A stretch of 64,000 nt of DNA. It comes from Roseibium algicola (GTDB lineage Bacteria > Pseudomonadota > Alphaproteobacteria > Rhizobiales > Stappiaceae). Of the stretch, positions 16,714-25,654 are shown piece after piece. Made by a program: the position numbers and the translations under genes. Location of the stretch: assembly GCF_001999245.1 (NCBI RefSeq), contig NZ_CP019630.1, positions 5,051,001-5,115,000 on the forward strand, written 5' to 3'. The notes under the pieces were generated by a model, which ran no database searches, had not been told where the DNA came from, and was given only the letters and a program-made list of their open reading frames with translations. Position 1 is the stretch's first letter. Each line of letters opens with the position of its first letter.

Positions 16714-16748
16714 GGAAAGTTCTTCAGGAGGGTGTTCCGAGCCTCGCT

Positions 16749-17360
16749 CTATCGCAGGCGCCTTGCCAGTTCGCGCAGAATGCGGACCGCGGCTTCCTCG
16801 ATGACAGGGTAGGCGGGTCTCGTATCGCGCGGACCTTTCGGCAAAGCCGGAACGTGAACGAAGATGCTGGCAATGCCCGAGCCGATGGAATCCCACAAGG
16901 TGGCATTGCAGAGATAGGTTCCGGCGTTGGTGGAAAGCTGTGCGGGTGCACCTGCGGCAAGCGCAGCATCGCGCAGGGCCCTGGCAGGCAGGGTTGAGCT
17001 CCGTGCGCGTTCTTGAGAGATTGCCAGTTCCGGCCTCGCCGGTGCTCTGCCCAACGCATCCGGACGCACGCGTACGGCTTTGTTGACGGCCCTTGTTTCA
17101 ATATTGATCGTTCGCCGCGTCCCGTCGACGCCGAAGTGCACGATGGCGTCTGGCGAAAGGGTGGTGCGGAGCCGGTCTGTGACATCCTCACGCCCTGCCC
17201 AGGTTGTCGGCAGGACATGGAAGACGAAGTCGACACCTGACTGATGCGCCCCAATCCGTTTGACGAGCCGTCTCATGAGGCGCTCCGTCGGATTGACGGG
17301 TGCCCCCGGGAACGGCGAAAAACCGGTCACCAGAACGGTCTTGCGTCCTGAAGTGTTCAT
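16749..17360 (-). CDS. pcp: Pyroglutamyl-peptidase I (C15 family)
   Basis: 203-residue cytoplasmic cysteine peptidase that removes N-terminal pyroglutamate. The start KTVLVTGFSPFPGAPVNPTERLM is the family opening. The catalytic Glu is likely in NIETRAVN, Cys in STNAGTYLCNATLWD (about residue 147) and His in IFVHVPALPKG (about residue 170). The length fits the family. ATG 17360 overlaps the meaB stop by four bases (ATGA), so the two are translationally coupled. The open frame upstream of 17360 belongs to meaB in another frame. Confidence 0.83.
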   Translation of the reverse strand: MNTSGRKTVLVTGFSPFPGAPVNPTERLMRRLVKRIGAHQSGVDFVFHVLPTTWAGREDVTDRLRTTLSPDAIVHFGVDGTRRTINIETRAVNKAVRVRPDALGRAPARPELAISQERARSSTLPARALRDAALAAGAPAQLSTNAGTYLCNATLWDSIGSGIASIFVHVPALPKGPRDTRPAYPVIEEAAVRILRELARRLR

Positions 17361-18355
17361 TCGCCAAGCCCCATCAAGGTCGCTAATTCGTCCACCGCGA
17401 GCGAGACAGCGGTCTTGCCGCCGCGCACTTCCTCCTCCAGGGATTTGAGACGGTCGGCGGTACGCGTGTTCGATGTCAGGGCTTCCATCATGCGCTGCTG
17501 AAGCATGTCCCACATCCAGGCGACTTGTTGTCCGCTGCGTTTTTGATGCCATTCACCGCTGGCCTGCATGCGCTCGCGAAACACCGTAATCTGCTCCCAC
17601 AGGTGATCCAGCCCTTCGTTGGCGAGGCCAGACACCGTGATGACAGGCGGGGTCCATGTGGGCGACTTGGGAGCAAGGATATGCAGGGCTGCGCGATAGT
17701 CCGAGGCAGCGGTACGGGCACGGGTAGCGCCGTCGCCGTCGGCCTTGTTGACGGCGATCATGTCGGCAATCTCAAGAACGCCCTTCTTGATGCCCTGAAG
17801 TTCGTCACCGGCGCCAGGCAGCATCAGGACCAGAAAGAAGTCGACCATGTCGGCAACCGTGGTTTCCGATTGCCCGATGCCGACGGTTTCAACCAGGATC
17901 ACGTCGTACCCGGCGGCCTCGCACAACAGCATGGTTTCGCGCGTCTTCGCGGCGACCCCACCAAGCGTGCCGGCGGAAGGCGAAGGGCGGATGAAGGCGT
18001 TCTGATCCACCGCGAGCTGGGCCATTCGTGTCTTGTCACCCAGGATCGACCCACCGGTACGGGTGGATGACGGATCGACCGCGAGAACGGCGACCTTGTG
18101 CCCTGCGGCTGTCAGGTTGGACCCCAGCGTGTCGATGGTCGTGGACTTGCCGACACCTGGCACGCCGGTGATGCCGACCCTGAGAGCCTTTCCTGTGAGG
18201 GGTAGCAGTTCTTGAATCAGATGCTGGGCAAGGCGGCGATGCTCGCGCTTGCGCGATTCCACGAGCGTGATGGCGCGGGCAAGCGCAGCGCGCTGTCCGG
18301 CTTTCAGACCGTCCGCCAGCTTGGCGGGGTCGAGATTTCGTGCCGTTGTCATCAT
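17357..18355 (-). CDS. meaB: MeaB/ArgK GTPase, methylmalonyl-CoA mutase chaperone
   Basis: 332-residue G3E-type GTPase. Walker A GVPGVGKST (about residue 65), the VDPSSTRTGGSILGDKTRM switch region, VETVGIGQSE (switch/Mg site) and NKADG (base recognition) are all visible. MeaB binds methylmalonyl-CoA mutase, gates cofactor delivery and protects the enzyme from inactivation of adenosylcobalamin. The client, mutAB, is 11 kb away at 29704-33878, so the genes are split rather than in one operon. It is followed with a four-base overlap by pcp. Confidence 0.92.
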   Translation of the reverse strand: MMTTARNLDPAKLADGLKAGQRAALARAITLVESRKREHRRLAQHLIQELLPLTGKALRVGITGVPGVGKSTTIDTLGSNLTAAGHKVAVLAVDPSSTRTGGSILGDKTRMAQLAVDQNAFIRPSPSAGTLGGVAAKTRETMLLCEAAGYDVILVETVGIGQSETTVADMVDFFLVLMLPGAGDELQGIKKGVLEIADMIAVNKADGDGATRARTAASDYRAALHILAPKSPTWTPPVITVSGLANEGLDHLWEQITVFRERMQASGEWHQKRSGQQVAWMWDMLQQRMMEALTSNTRTADRLKSLEEEVRGGKTAVSLAVDELATLMGLGE

Positions 18356-18531
18356 GCCTCAAGGTGTTAGCTCAGGATTCGGCAAACGTCACTGCCGCCA
18401 AAGGGTGAAGACGCCTTCGCGACGCGTACTGACGGCGCAAAACAGCGCCGAAACGGATGGAAACATTGAAACCCGCAGGCAAAAACGTGTTAGATACACG
18501 CCACTTCGATGAAATTCATTTTTGGTGCTGC

Positions 18532-19569
18532 ATGACACCCTTGTCCTATCTGAAAGCCCCGTTCTGGGTTCTGGGTCTCGCCGGAACCGACAAGTCTCCG
18601 CGCAAGAATCCGCTTCTGGGAAGCGAGAGGCTGAATACCTGGGGCCTGCACAAGAAAAGAGTGCAGCTTGCGGCCGATCTTGCAGCACACAGACGCGCGA
18701 AGCTGGCGCATCTGGTTGATCGGGACCAGCAGGCTTTCTTCGATGAGAACGGCTATTTCCTGGTCAAGAACTTCCTGCCGGAAGAAACTTTCCGCCAGCT
18801 CAAGGAAGAAGTGTTCAACCAGCCATTCGAATCGCGGGAGATGCGCCAGGGCCAAGCGGTGACGCGGATGACCTTGCTGCCGCCGGAGGTGTTGCGCAAA
18901 AACGCTGCGTTGGCTCAGGCGGTGCGTGATCCGCGTGCGATCAACATGATCCGCTATGCCGCCTCGCAGGGTGGACAGCCTCTCAATTTCATTCAGACGG
19001 TCCTGGTAGAACCGTTGAAGGTGAAGAAAAAAGATCCGCAGTCCGATGCCCATGCAGATACGTTCCACGCGACGTCCAAGGCCTGGCTGTTCCTGCAGGA
19101 CGTCGGTGAGGACGACGGTCCCTTCTTCTTCGTGCCGGGCTCACACAAGCTCACGAAGGAGCGGCTGGAATGGGAGTATGAATGCTCCCTGAGCGCAGCC
19201 AAGGACCTGAGGTCCCACCATGCCAGCGGGTCTTTCCGGATCAAGGCGGATGAGCTTGCCTCCCTTGGCCTGCCGCAGCCCAAGAAGATGGCGGTGCCGG
19301 AAAACACTTTGATCGTGGCCGATACCTTTGCCTTTCACGGCCGCACGCCGTCCGACAAACCGACAGTCCGTTCGGAAATCCACTGGCACATGCGCCGAAA
19401 TCCGTTCCTGCCGTGGACCGGCGGCGACCTGAAATCCATGCCGGGTTTGAAGGATCGCGGCATGCCGGTTCTGATGGATCTTGCGGATGTGGCTGAAAAG
19501 ACGCTGAAGCAGCGCAACGTGTGGCGCAAGGTGGGCGAAGTCATGGTGCGCTCGCAGCCGCACGTGTGA
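18532..19569 (+). CDS. Phytanoyl-CoA dioxygenase (PhyH)-family Fe(II)/2-oxoglutarate oxygenase
   Basis: 345 residues. A PhyH jelly-roll is indicated by QQAFFDENGYFLVKNFLPEETFRQLKEE (about residues 67-95), an HxD metal motif in SDAHADTFHATSKAWLFLQDV, PFFFVPGSHKLTKERL, and the distal His/Arg region ADTFAFHGRTPSDKPTVRSEIHWHMR. It probably hydroxylates a small or lipid-like substrate; bacterial members vary widely and the substrate is unknown. The open frame reaches an ATG at 18457; I prefer 18532, where similarity to the family N-terminus (MTPLSYLKAPFWVLGLA) begins. Monocistronic. Confidence 0.8.
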   Translation: MTPLSYLKAPFWVLGLAGTDKSPRKNPLLGSERLNTWGLHKKRVQLAADLAAHRRAKLAHLVDRDQQAFFDENGYFLVKNFLPEETFRQLKEEVFNQPFESREMRQGQAVTRMTLLPPEVLRKNAALAQAVRDPRAINMIRYAASQGGQPLNFIQTVLVEPLKVKKKDPQSDAHADTFHATSKAWLFLQDVGEDDGPFFFVPGSHKLTKERLEWEYECSLSAAKDLRSHHASGSFRIKADELASLGLPQPKKMAVPENTLIVADTFAFHGRTPSDKPTVRSEIHWHMRRNPFLPWTGGDLKSMPGLKDRGMPVLMDLADVAEKTLKQRNVWRKVGEVMVRSQPHV

Positions 19570-19631
19570 GGGCTGAGGTGTCTTCTGATTTCTTCGTTTC
19601 AAAGATCCGATAGTCAATTGTTCCCATCCAA

Positions 19632-19647
19632 CCTCATCCTGAGGAGG
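19632..19647. repeat. Half copy of the CCTCATCC repeat
   Basis: CCTCATCCTGAGGAGG has the left arm and inner palindrome (CCTCA-TCC-TGAGG) of the element seen whole at 16666-16713, but no matching right arm follows. It lies in the gap after the PhyH gene. Confidence 0.45.
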
Positions 19648-19694
19648 AATTTGGGGGTGATCTGTCGGAATGAACCTGGCCGGCCGTGTAACCG

Positions 19695-20285
19695 TCAGCT
19701 CTTCGGCGTCCAGAGGATCCGCTGGAGCTGTGCATCGAACAGGTCGTTTTCAGCCGGAAGGCGGTCAAACGGGCCGTCGTAGCCCGGGATTGCGTAGACC
19801 AGTTCCACGTTCGGATGGCCATCGGAATGGCAGATTGCCATGCCACGCCACAGGTTCTGGCCGACACGGCAATCGGCACGTGAGGAGCCGATTTCGGAAA
19901 AGGTCATGCCGATCCGTTCGCCGTTCGGGCCCTGCAGGTGGTGTGTCACACCGTGGACGGTGCGGACCTTGCCGTTCTGACCCTTGAACACCTGCAACAC
20001 CTGAAAGCCGTCACTGTTGAAAGCTGCTAGCGCCCACTCGGTGGAGTTTTCGTTGGCGGTCTGAATGCCTTCGGTGGTGAAGCCGGGCAGGGCTGCCTCA
20101 ATGGCTTTCTGGCCGTATTGGGTTTCACCGGTAATGCCGCCGACATGATCTTCAGCGATTTGCACCAGCGTGATGTTGGATGTCCGCACCAGGCGCCCGG
20201 ATGTGCCGTCCAGATCCGCCGTCGGTGCGCAGGCCGCTCCCGTAAGTGCGAAAAGGCAGGCAAAACCGATAGCAGTTAGACGCAT
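19695..20285 (-). CDS. Exported DUF1131-like envelope protein (YfeY type)
   Basis: 196 residues. The N-terminal signal MRLTAIGFACLFALTGAACAPT carries a lipobox-like GAAC (Cys 19), which is not canonical, so lipid attachment is uncertain. The body matches DUF1131: HVGGITGETQYGQKAIEAALPGF, GERIGMTFSEIG, CRVGQNLWRGMAICHS and LQRILWTPKS. The E. coli member YfeY is a sigma-E-regulated lipoprotein of unknown function. Transcribed alone, 164 bases downstream of the LOG gene. Confidence 0.72.
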   Translation of the reverse strand: MRLTAIGFACLFALTGAACAPTADLDGTSGRLVRTSNITLVQIAEDHVGGITGETQYGQKAIEAALPGFTTEGIQTANENSTEWALAAFNSDGFQVLQVFKGQNGKVRTVHGVTHHLQGPNGERIGMTFSEIGSSRADCRVGQNLWRGMAICHSDGHPNVELVYAIPGYDGPFDRLPAENDLFDAQLQRILWTPKS

Positions 20286-20449
20286 GATGATACTCGGGCT
20301 GATTGGGCTGCGCCGAAGTGCGCAGAAGCGATACGGGATTTACCAAGTAACGTCTTGTTTGCAAAGAGAGCGATGCCCCCTGTGGACAGTTCCCGAAGCT
20401 TGCAGGCAACTGCCGCAGGGGCATCAAGGCTTGCGTTTCAGCGTGCCTG

Positions 20450-21031
20450 TCAGGTCTCGTCCCGATTGATCCATTTGGGTGCGGAAGGGGGCGTATAGTT
20501 TTCGAACTGGCGGATCATATCCAGCGGCGAACTGGCGATCTGCGCCATGTCGCGCATCACCTGTTTGGTGAAACCCTGCTCTGTCTGGTGGTCGAGGAAG
20601 GCGATCAGGTGATCGTAGTAGCCTTCGGCATTGAGGAAACCGCAGGGCTTCTTGTGATAACCGAGCTGGCCCCAGGTCCAGACTTCGAAAATCTCTTCGA
20701 GCGTACCAACGCCGCCCGGAAGGGCTATGAAAGCGTCGGACAAGTCTGCCATCATCGCCTTGCGCTCATGCATCGAATCCACGAGATGCAGTTCGCTCAA
20801 ACCTTCGTGACCGATTTCCTTGTCCTGAAGAGATCGCGGCAGCACCCCGATCACCTTGCCGCCGGCTTCAAGTGCCGCGTCGGCAACTGTGCCCATCAGG
20901 CCGACCTTGGCGCCGCCATAGACAAGCGTGTAGCCCTGTTCGGCGATGGCGCGTCCCGTTTCGCGCGCAATATCCGCATATGCCTCGAGAGCGCCGTAGC
21001 TGGAGCCACAAAAGACGCAAATGGATTTCAT
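20450..21031 (-). CDS. LOG family protein (TIGR00730, Rossmann fold)
   Basis: 193 residues. The signature nucleotide-binding motif PGGVGTLEE (about residues 105-113) with VYGGAKVGLMG (about residue 38) and FCGSSYGALEAYADIARE at the start place it in the LOG family. LOG proteins are phosphoribohydrolases that cleave nucleoside 5'-monophosphates, including cytokinin ribotides. Cytokinin production is not implied; many bacterial members act on AMP. Start ATG 21031. Confidence 0.88.
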   Translation of the reverse strand: MKSICVFCGSSYGALEAYADIARETGRAIAEQGYTLVYGGAKVGLMGTVADAALEAGGKVIGVLPRSLQDKEIGHEGLSELHLVDSMHERKAMMADLSDAFIALPGGVGTLEEIFEVWTWGQLGYHKKPCGFLNAEGYYDHLIAFLDHQTEQGFTKQVMRDMAQIASSPLDMIRQFENYTPPSAPKWINRDET

Positions 21032-21097
21032 GTCTGTTCTCCGGTCGCTGAGGTGGCAGGCTCTGCCCTCAGGAATTTTGATCGTGTTCGATCCATG

Positions 21098-21121
21098 TCA
21101 CGCGGGCCCGTCAGCCCGCGT
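21098..21121. terminator. GC-rich hairpin after the M20 peptidase gene
   Basis: CACGCGGGC (21098-21106) and GCCCGCGTG (21113-21121) form a perfect 9-bp stem with a 6-base loop, 13 bases past the peptidase stop. No T run follows, so termination is only suggested. Confidence 0.45.
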
Positions 21122-21134
21122 GTCATCTTCAAGG

Positions 21135-22523
21135 TCAGTCTTTGGCCAACTCGTCCAGAACCCGGGCCCAGGAACGGATGCCCTTATGGAAGCTGGTCAG
21201 GTTGTATTTTTCGTTCGGCGAATGAATCTGGTCGTCTTCCAGTCCAAAGCCGATCAGCAGCGAATCCATGCCCAGCATGCGCTTGAAATCACCCACGATC
21301 GGGATCGAACCGCCCATGCCGGTCAGCGCAGCATCCTTGCCCCATTCCGCCTTGAGGGCTGTCTTGCCCTTTTCCAGCGCAGGCATCGCAAAGTCGAGCC
21401 TGAGGGCAGGGCTGCCTTCCTTGGCAATGAAATCCACCGTGCAGTCTGCCGGGATCTTCGAGCGCACGTAGGCGCGGAAAGCTTCCTGGACCTTGTCCGG
21501 GTCCTGATCGCCGACAAGGCGGAAGGTGAACTTGGCATGTGCTTCGGCCGGGATCACCGTCTTGGAACCGGCACCCTGGTAACCGCCCCACATTCCGTTC
21601 ACTTCAACGGTCGGGCGGGTCCAGAGGTGTTCAAGCGGCATGCGGTCCTTTTCACCGCGCGGATATTTCAGGCCGACATCTCCGAGGAATTCCTCGACCG
21701 AGAAACCGAGCTCGTCCCACATCTTGGTGACTTCTTCCGGCATGTCGATGACGCCGTCGTAGAAGCCGGGCAGGGTCACCTTGCCGTTTTCATCGTGCAG
21801 GCCGGCAATGATCGAGGCGACGATGTGGTTCGGGTTTTGAGCCGAGCCACCATAGGAGCCGGAATGCAGGTCGCGGCTGGCTGCCTTGACGATGATCTCG
21901 TCGCCGACCATGCCGCGCAGCATGATGGAAATAGCCGGTGTTTCAGCGTCCCACATGCCGGTGTCGCACACGAGCGCGAGATCGCAGGACAGTTCGTCCT
22001 TGTTGGCTTCCAGGAACGGATGAAGCGACGGAGAACCAGACTCTTCCTCCCCCTCGAACAGGATCGTCACGTCGATCGGCAGGTCGCCGGTTTCTTCGAG
22101 ATAGGCGCGGGCCGCTTCGACGAAGGTCATCAGCTGGCCCTTGTCGTCGGCGGAACCGCGGGCAACGATGATCTTGCTGCCGTCCGGCTTTGTCTCGATG
22201 GCTGGGTCGAACGGGTCGCGCTTCCACAGGTTCAGCGGATCGACCGGCTGAACGTCGTAGTGGCCGTAGAACAGGACATGCGGTCCCGGCTTGCCGGACT
22301 TGCGGTGACCGACAACCATCGGATGGCCGGTCGTGTCGCGTACCGATGCCTCAATGCCGATGTCGTTCAGTTCTCTTGCCAGCCATTCAGCAGCCTCACG
22401 GCACGGAGCCTTGAACGCGGGGTCGGTGGAAATGCTCTTGATCTTGAGGAGGTCGAACAGTCGGTCGAGGCTGTTGTCGAGATTGGCATCGATGCGCGCC
22501 AAGACCTTGTCGATGGAACTCAT
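21135..22523 (-). CDS. M20-family dipeptidase (zinc metallopeptidase)
   Basis: 462 residues, cytoplasmic. Metal ligands and catalytic residues are visible: HYDVQP (first zinc His and catalytic Asp, about residue 86), RGSADDKGQL (bridging Asp), FEGEEESGSPS (catalytic Glu plus zinc Glu), and DLHSGSYGG in the dimerisation lid. The pattern fits the CNDP/dipeptidase branch of M20 that trims di- and tripeptides. ATG 22523 with AAGGA upstream; the longer open frame to 22577 lacks support. Confidence 0.88.
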   Translation of the reverse strand: MSSIDKVLARIDANLDNSLDRLFDLLKIKSISTDPAFKAPCREAAEWLARELNDIGIEASVRDTTGHPMVVGHRKSGKPGPHVLFYGHYDVQPVDPLNLWKRDPFDPAIETKPDGSKIIVARGSADDKGQLMTFVEAARAYLEETGDLPIDVTILFEGEEESGSPSLHPFLEANKDELSCDLALVCDTGMWDAETPAISIMLRGMVGDEIIVKAASRDLHSGSYGGSAQNPNHIVASIIAGLHDENGKVTLPGFYDGVIDMPEEVTKMWDELGFSVEEFLGDVGLKYPRGEKDRMPLEHLWTRPTVEVNGMWGGYQGAGSKTVIPAEAHAKFTFRLVGDQDPDKVQEAFRAYVRSKIPADCTVDFIAKEGSPALRLDFAMPALEKGKTALKAEWGKDAALTGMGGSIPIVGDFKRMLGMDSLLIGFGLEDDQIHSPNEKYNLTSFHKGIRSWARVLDELAKD

Positions 22524-22672
22524 GACGGATCCTTGAATTTTTGAACAGATAGGAGCAGGCCCGATGGACTCGGGCAATGTGAGAAGGCCCTAACAGGCCA
22601 TATCGGCGCGCGTAGCGCAATTGCTTATTCAGGAAGCAGAAGACGGCCCGCAAAGCGCCAGCCGCCGATCCA

Positions 22673-24613
22673 TCAGGCGGCGTGGATCTCTTTCTCACCG
22701 GTGGCAGGTGCTGTGTCACCGGCCGTCTGTTCGTCCTGCAGACCCTTGTCTTGCGACAGATAGACGGTCGAGGAGGGATAGGCGATTTCAGATCCGTTGG
22801 CCTCGACGATCTCCCTTATGCCGAAGAGCAGTTCTTCCTGGATTTCCTGAAACGCTGCGACGGTGGCTGCCTGCACATAGGCATAGACGTCGACCGTGAC
22901 AGCGTAATCGTCAAAACCGATCAGACGCACGCGAAGCGGATCTTCGATTACCTTTTCGTGGGCGAGGAGATAGTCGTGGATCGCTGCCAGAACGCGCTTC
23001 AGCGATGCCGGGCTCGTCTCATACCGCAGTTTGAGCTTGTGTCGGAAGTGAAACTGGTCGCGATAGCTGTAGTTGATGATCTTTCGTTTGGCGAGATCGG
23101 CATTGGCAACGGTAATGAGTGTTCGGTCGAGCGCCCTGATACGGGTTGAACGGATGCCGATGGATTCCACGGTGCCCGCCAGATCGTCGAACTGGCAGAA
23201 CTCGCCGACGCGCACCATCCGGTCAGCATAGAGAATGATACCGCCGATCAGGTTTTCGATTGTCGGCTGGGCGGCAAGGGCAATTGCAAGACCGCCCACA
23301 CCGAGACCGGCGATGACACCGTAGATCGGAATGCCGATCTGAGTTGCGCCATACCCAAGCACGATCAGCGCGATGGCAAGGGAGAAGACCCGGAAGCCGG
23401 TGCGCAGAAGGCTGACGTCAAGTCCGTCTCTTGCAGCCCCGGCACTGCTGGAAAACCAGACGTAGAACAGCTGCAGAAGCTGATAGACCATCCAGGCGGT
23501 CGCCGACCAGATGATGGCTGTCGTCGACGTGCCGACTGCCACCAAAGGCATGCCTGTGATGTTGATCTGATCTTCGCACACATAGCGGAAGAGACTTGCG
23601 GCAAGGATCACGACAACCGGATTGAGGATCGCGTGGACGATGCGGGTACCTTCGTTCACGGAGACCGCACGCCACCTGCGCCAGCGGACGTAATATCCGA
23701 ACACGACCGCGTAGAGGACGAGAAGTCCGGCAAGCGCCAGCCACTGCCAATACGCCTGGTCTGCAAAATGATACTGAAGCAGGTCAGGCCCGGCTTCAAT
23801 GACGTCATACCAGAGCGGTGCAATCAGGTTGCCGGGGGTGTAGGTGTAGTATTCAAAGAGGTCTTCCCCGCGATCCGCTGTGATTGGCAGAACCCGTACA
23901 ACTGCATAGTCTTCGGGAATGCGCTCAACGGAGGACCTGGAAAACAGGTACTGCCCGCGCAGTTCCCCTTCATCCTGGCGCAGCAGGTTGATGCTGGTAC
24001 CGGGAATGGTCCAATGGTCAGGCAAATCCGCCGCGTTGCCGGCCTTTCGCGAGCTGCCTGCAGGCGAGCCGGGAATGTCTTCGAAAAGCGGCGCCGGGAT
24101 CCTGTCCAGGATCTCCTGAAGCTGCAGTGCAATCTCGACGCTGGCATTTTCCCGGGAAGTCACGGGAATGCCGCTGAGGTCGAAAGTCTGCGCGGCTTTT
24201 GAAAGAAGCGCACGTACCAGAACCAGTTTTTCCTCTTCGCTGTCCGACAGGAACAACCGGTTGCTGTCATCATAACTGTCCCGAACCGACATCCAGAGCG
24301 TGTTCACTTCGTTCATGATGTAGACGAAGCTTTCCAGTGTCGCACGCGGACTGGACGTGTCGGGTGGAGAAATCGGGTTGTCGCGCAGGTACTCCCGGGC
24401 GCGGGCCACCCGATTTTGATCCAGTGATCCTGCCCGCTCTTCCGTACTGGTGGGGGCTGCGCCGGGCTCCTGTGCACCGGCCATCGGCGCGCCGGTCAGG
24501 AGAACAGCAACCAGGGACAGCAGGAAAAGCAATTGCAGGGCCGAACCGAAGAGGCGCTGTTGCAAGCACTCAGCTTTGTATTGCGGTTGTGGCCGGTTTT
24601 CTCGGTAACGCAT
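22673..24613 (-). CDS. Mechanosensitive channel of the MscS family, large variant
   Basis: 646 residues. Signal-like helix (residues 22-45), a long periplasmic domain (about 45-265) and several membrane helices. The pore-lining Gly/Ala-rich helix GVIAGLGVGGLAIALAAQPTIENLIGG and the C-terminal cytoplasmic beta domain (VRVGEFCQFDDLAGTVESIGIRSTRIRALDRTLITVANADLAKRKIINYS) are the MscS core. The extra periplasmic domain makes it a large MscM/YbdG-like type. Likely a tension-gated osmotic safety valve. It lies 85 bases after the CDF gene on the same strand. Confidence 0.88.
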   Translation of the reverse strand: MRYRENRPQPQYKAECLQQRLFGSALQLLFLLSLVAVLLTGAPMAGAQEPGAAPTSTEERAGSLDQNRVARAREYLRDNPISPPDTSSPRATLESFVYIMNEVNTLWMSVRDSYDDSNRLFLSDSEEEKLVLVRALLSKAAQTFDLSGIPVTSRENASVEIALQLQEILDRIPAPLFEDIPGSPAGSSRKAGNAADLPDHWTIPGTSINLLRQDEGELRGQYLFSRSSVERIPEDYAVVRVLPITADRGEDLFEYYTYTPGNLIAPLWYDVIEAGPDLLQYHFADQAYWQWLALAGLLVLYAVVFGYYVRWRRWRAVSVNEGTRIVHAILNPVVVILAASLFRYVCEDQINITGMPLVAVGTSTTAIIWSATAWMVYQLLQLFYVWFSSSAGAARDGLDVSLLRTGFRVFSLAIALIVLGYGATQIGIPIYGVIAGLGVGGLAIALAAQPTIENLIGGIILYADRMVRVGEFCQFDDLAGTVESIGIRSTRIRALDRTLITVANADLAKRKIINYSYRDQFHFRHKLKLRYETSPASLKRVLAAIHDYLLAHEKVIEDPLRVRLIGFDDYAVTVDVYAYVQAATVAAFQEIQEELLFGIREIVEANGSEIAYPSSTVYLSQDKGLQDEQTAGDTAPATGEKEIHAA

Positions 24614-24698
24614 GTTGCCCCGTCTGCCGTTGTTTCAATTGCAGCCTTAACGGGAAGGGGTAACTATCCTGTTACTCAGGGGATAATGGGGGGGCTCA

Positions 24699-25646
24699 TC
24701 ACTCCTGAACCGGATTGGTGTAATCGCTTGCGGTGAGGACAATTTCCACCCTTGCAGGCCCGATGACATCTTCCAGCCGGGCGGAGAGAATGTCGCGGAA
24801 CGTGTCTATGTCTTCGGCACGAACGGGTTTTTCGGGGTCGAGATAGACGGCCACCCAGTGCATGCGCCCTGCCTGAAGGACAGCTGCCCGATGCAGGCGA
24901 TAGCCTGTTTCGCGGGCAAGGTCCCGGGCAGCCCGGGCGACCTTGGCATAGGTGCTGCTGGGGGCGCTGACGCCGGCAAGATCTGCCAGCGTCGTGCGGA
25001 AGGTCGAAAGCGGCTGCCAGATGATCGCCAGGATCAACACCAGAACGATGACGGCATCACCGATCGGGACAAATGGTCCGAGAACCGTATCTTCCAGATA
25101 GGGCAGTGACAGAAGGGCTGCTCCCGAGCCGACGCTGAGCGCGCCGTCGATGAGAGCGGCGCGGGCTTCGGTCTTCAGGATGGCGCTGCGCTTGCCGGTT
25201 TTCCGGTAGGCACGGTGAAAGTTGAATGCAAGGCCAAGGCAGATGCTGACGATGACGACTGCGTAGACCGCGATCGGACCAAACACCAGTTCCGGGACAA
25301 TGCCTCCGGAAAAGAAGGTCCAGATTTTCGAGATGGAGACAAAGGCTGCGAAGACCAGCACGCCAATGAGGATGAGGCTCCGGAAGGTGACATAGAGCAC
25401 CTCGTCGAAATCGTGTCCCCAGGGTCTGGAGCGAGTTGGTGGCAGGCCGACCCTTGCCCCGATACGAGCGGCCGCAATGGCGGAGATGAAGTTGACCGCC
25501 GAATACAGCCCATCCACCAGCATGGCGTCGGACCGGGATACCCATGCCGTCAGAAGGCCGGCAACGGCCATGAACAGGTTGGCCCATTTGCCGATGACAA
25601 GCGCCTTGCGCTCGGTCTCCAGATTTTGGGTCGCGGTTGCCGGCAT
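24699..25646 (-). CDS. Cation diffusion facilitator (CDF)-like protein with altered metal site
   Basis: 315 residues, with helices in the CDF order and a C-terminal cytoplasmic domain (ETGYRLHRAAVLQAGRMHWVAVYLDPEKPVRAEDIDTFRDIL). CDF proteins export Zn, Fe, Co or Mn in exchange for protons. In helix 2 the usual D-x3-D appears as VDGLYS (Asp kept, second ligand Ser); in helix 5 the usual H-x3-D appears as AALID (His replaced by Ala). So two of four transport-site ligands differ, as in some divergent COG3965-type members. It starts eight bases after the HerA-like gene, in the same operon. Confidence 0.8.
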   Translation of the reverse strand: MPATATQNLETERKALVIGKWANLFMAVAGLLTAWVSRSDAMLVDGLYSAVNFISAIAAARIGARVGLPPTRSRPWGHDFDEVLYVTFRSLILIGVLVFAAFVSISKIWTFFSGGIVPELVFGPIAVYAVVIVSICLGLAFNFHRAYRKTGKRSAILKTEARAALIDGALSVGSGAALLSLPYLEDTVLGPFVPIGDAVIVLVLILAIIWQPLSTFRTTLADLAGVSAPSSTYAKVARAARDLARETGYRLHRAAVLQAGRMHWVAVYLDPEKPVRAEDIDTFRDILSARLEDVIGPARVEIVLTASDYTNPVQE

Positions 25647-25654
25647 CGCTTCGT

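Noticed and set aside
21021..22544. 507-codon plus-strand frame
   Set aside because: Antisense to the M20 peptidase, which shows all metal ligands.
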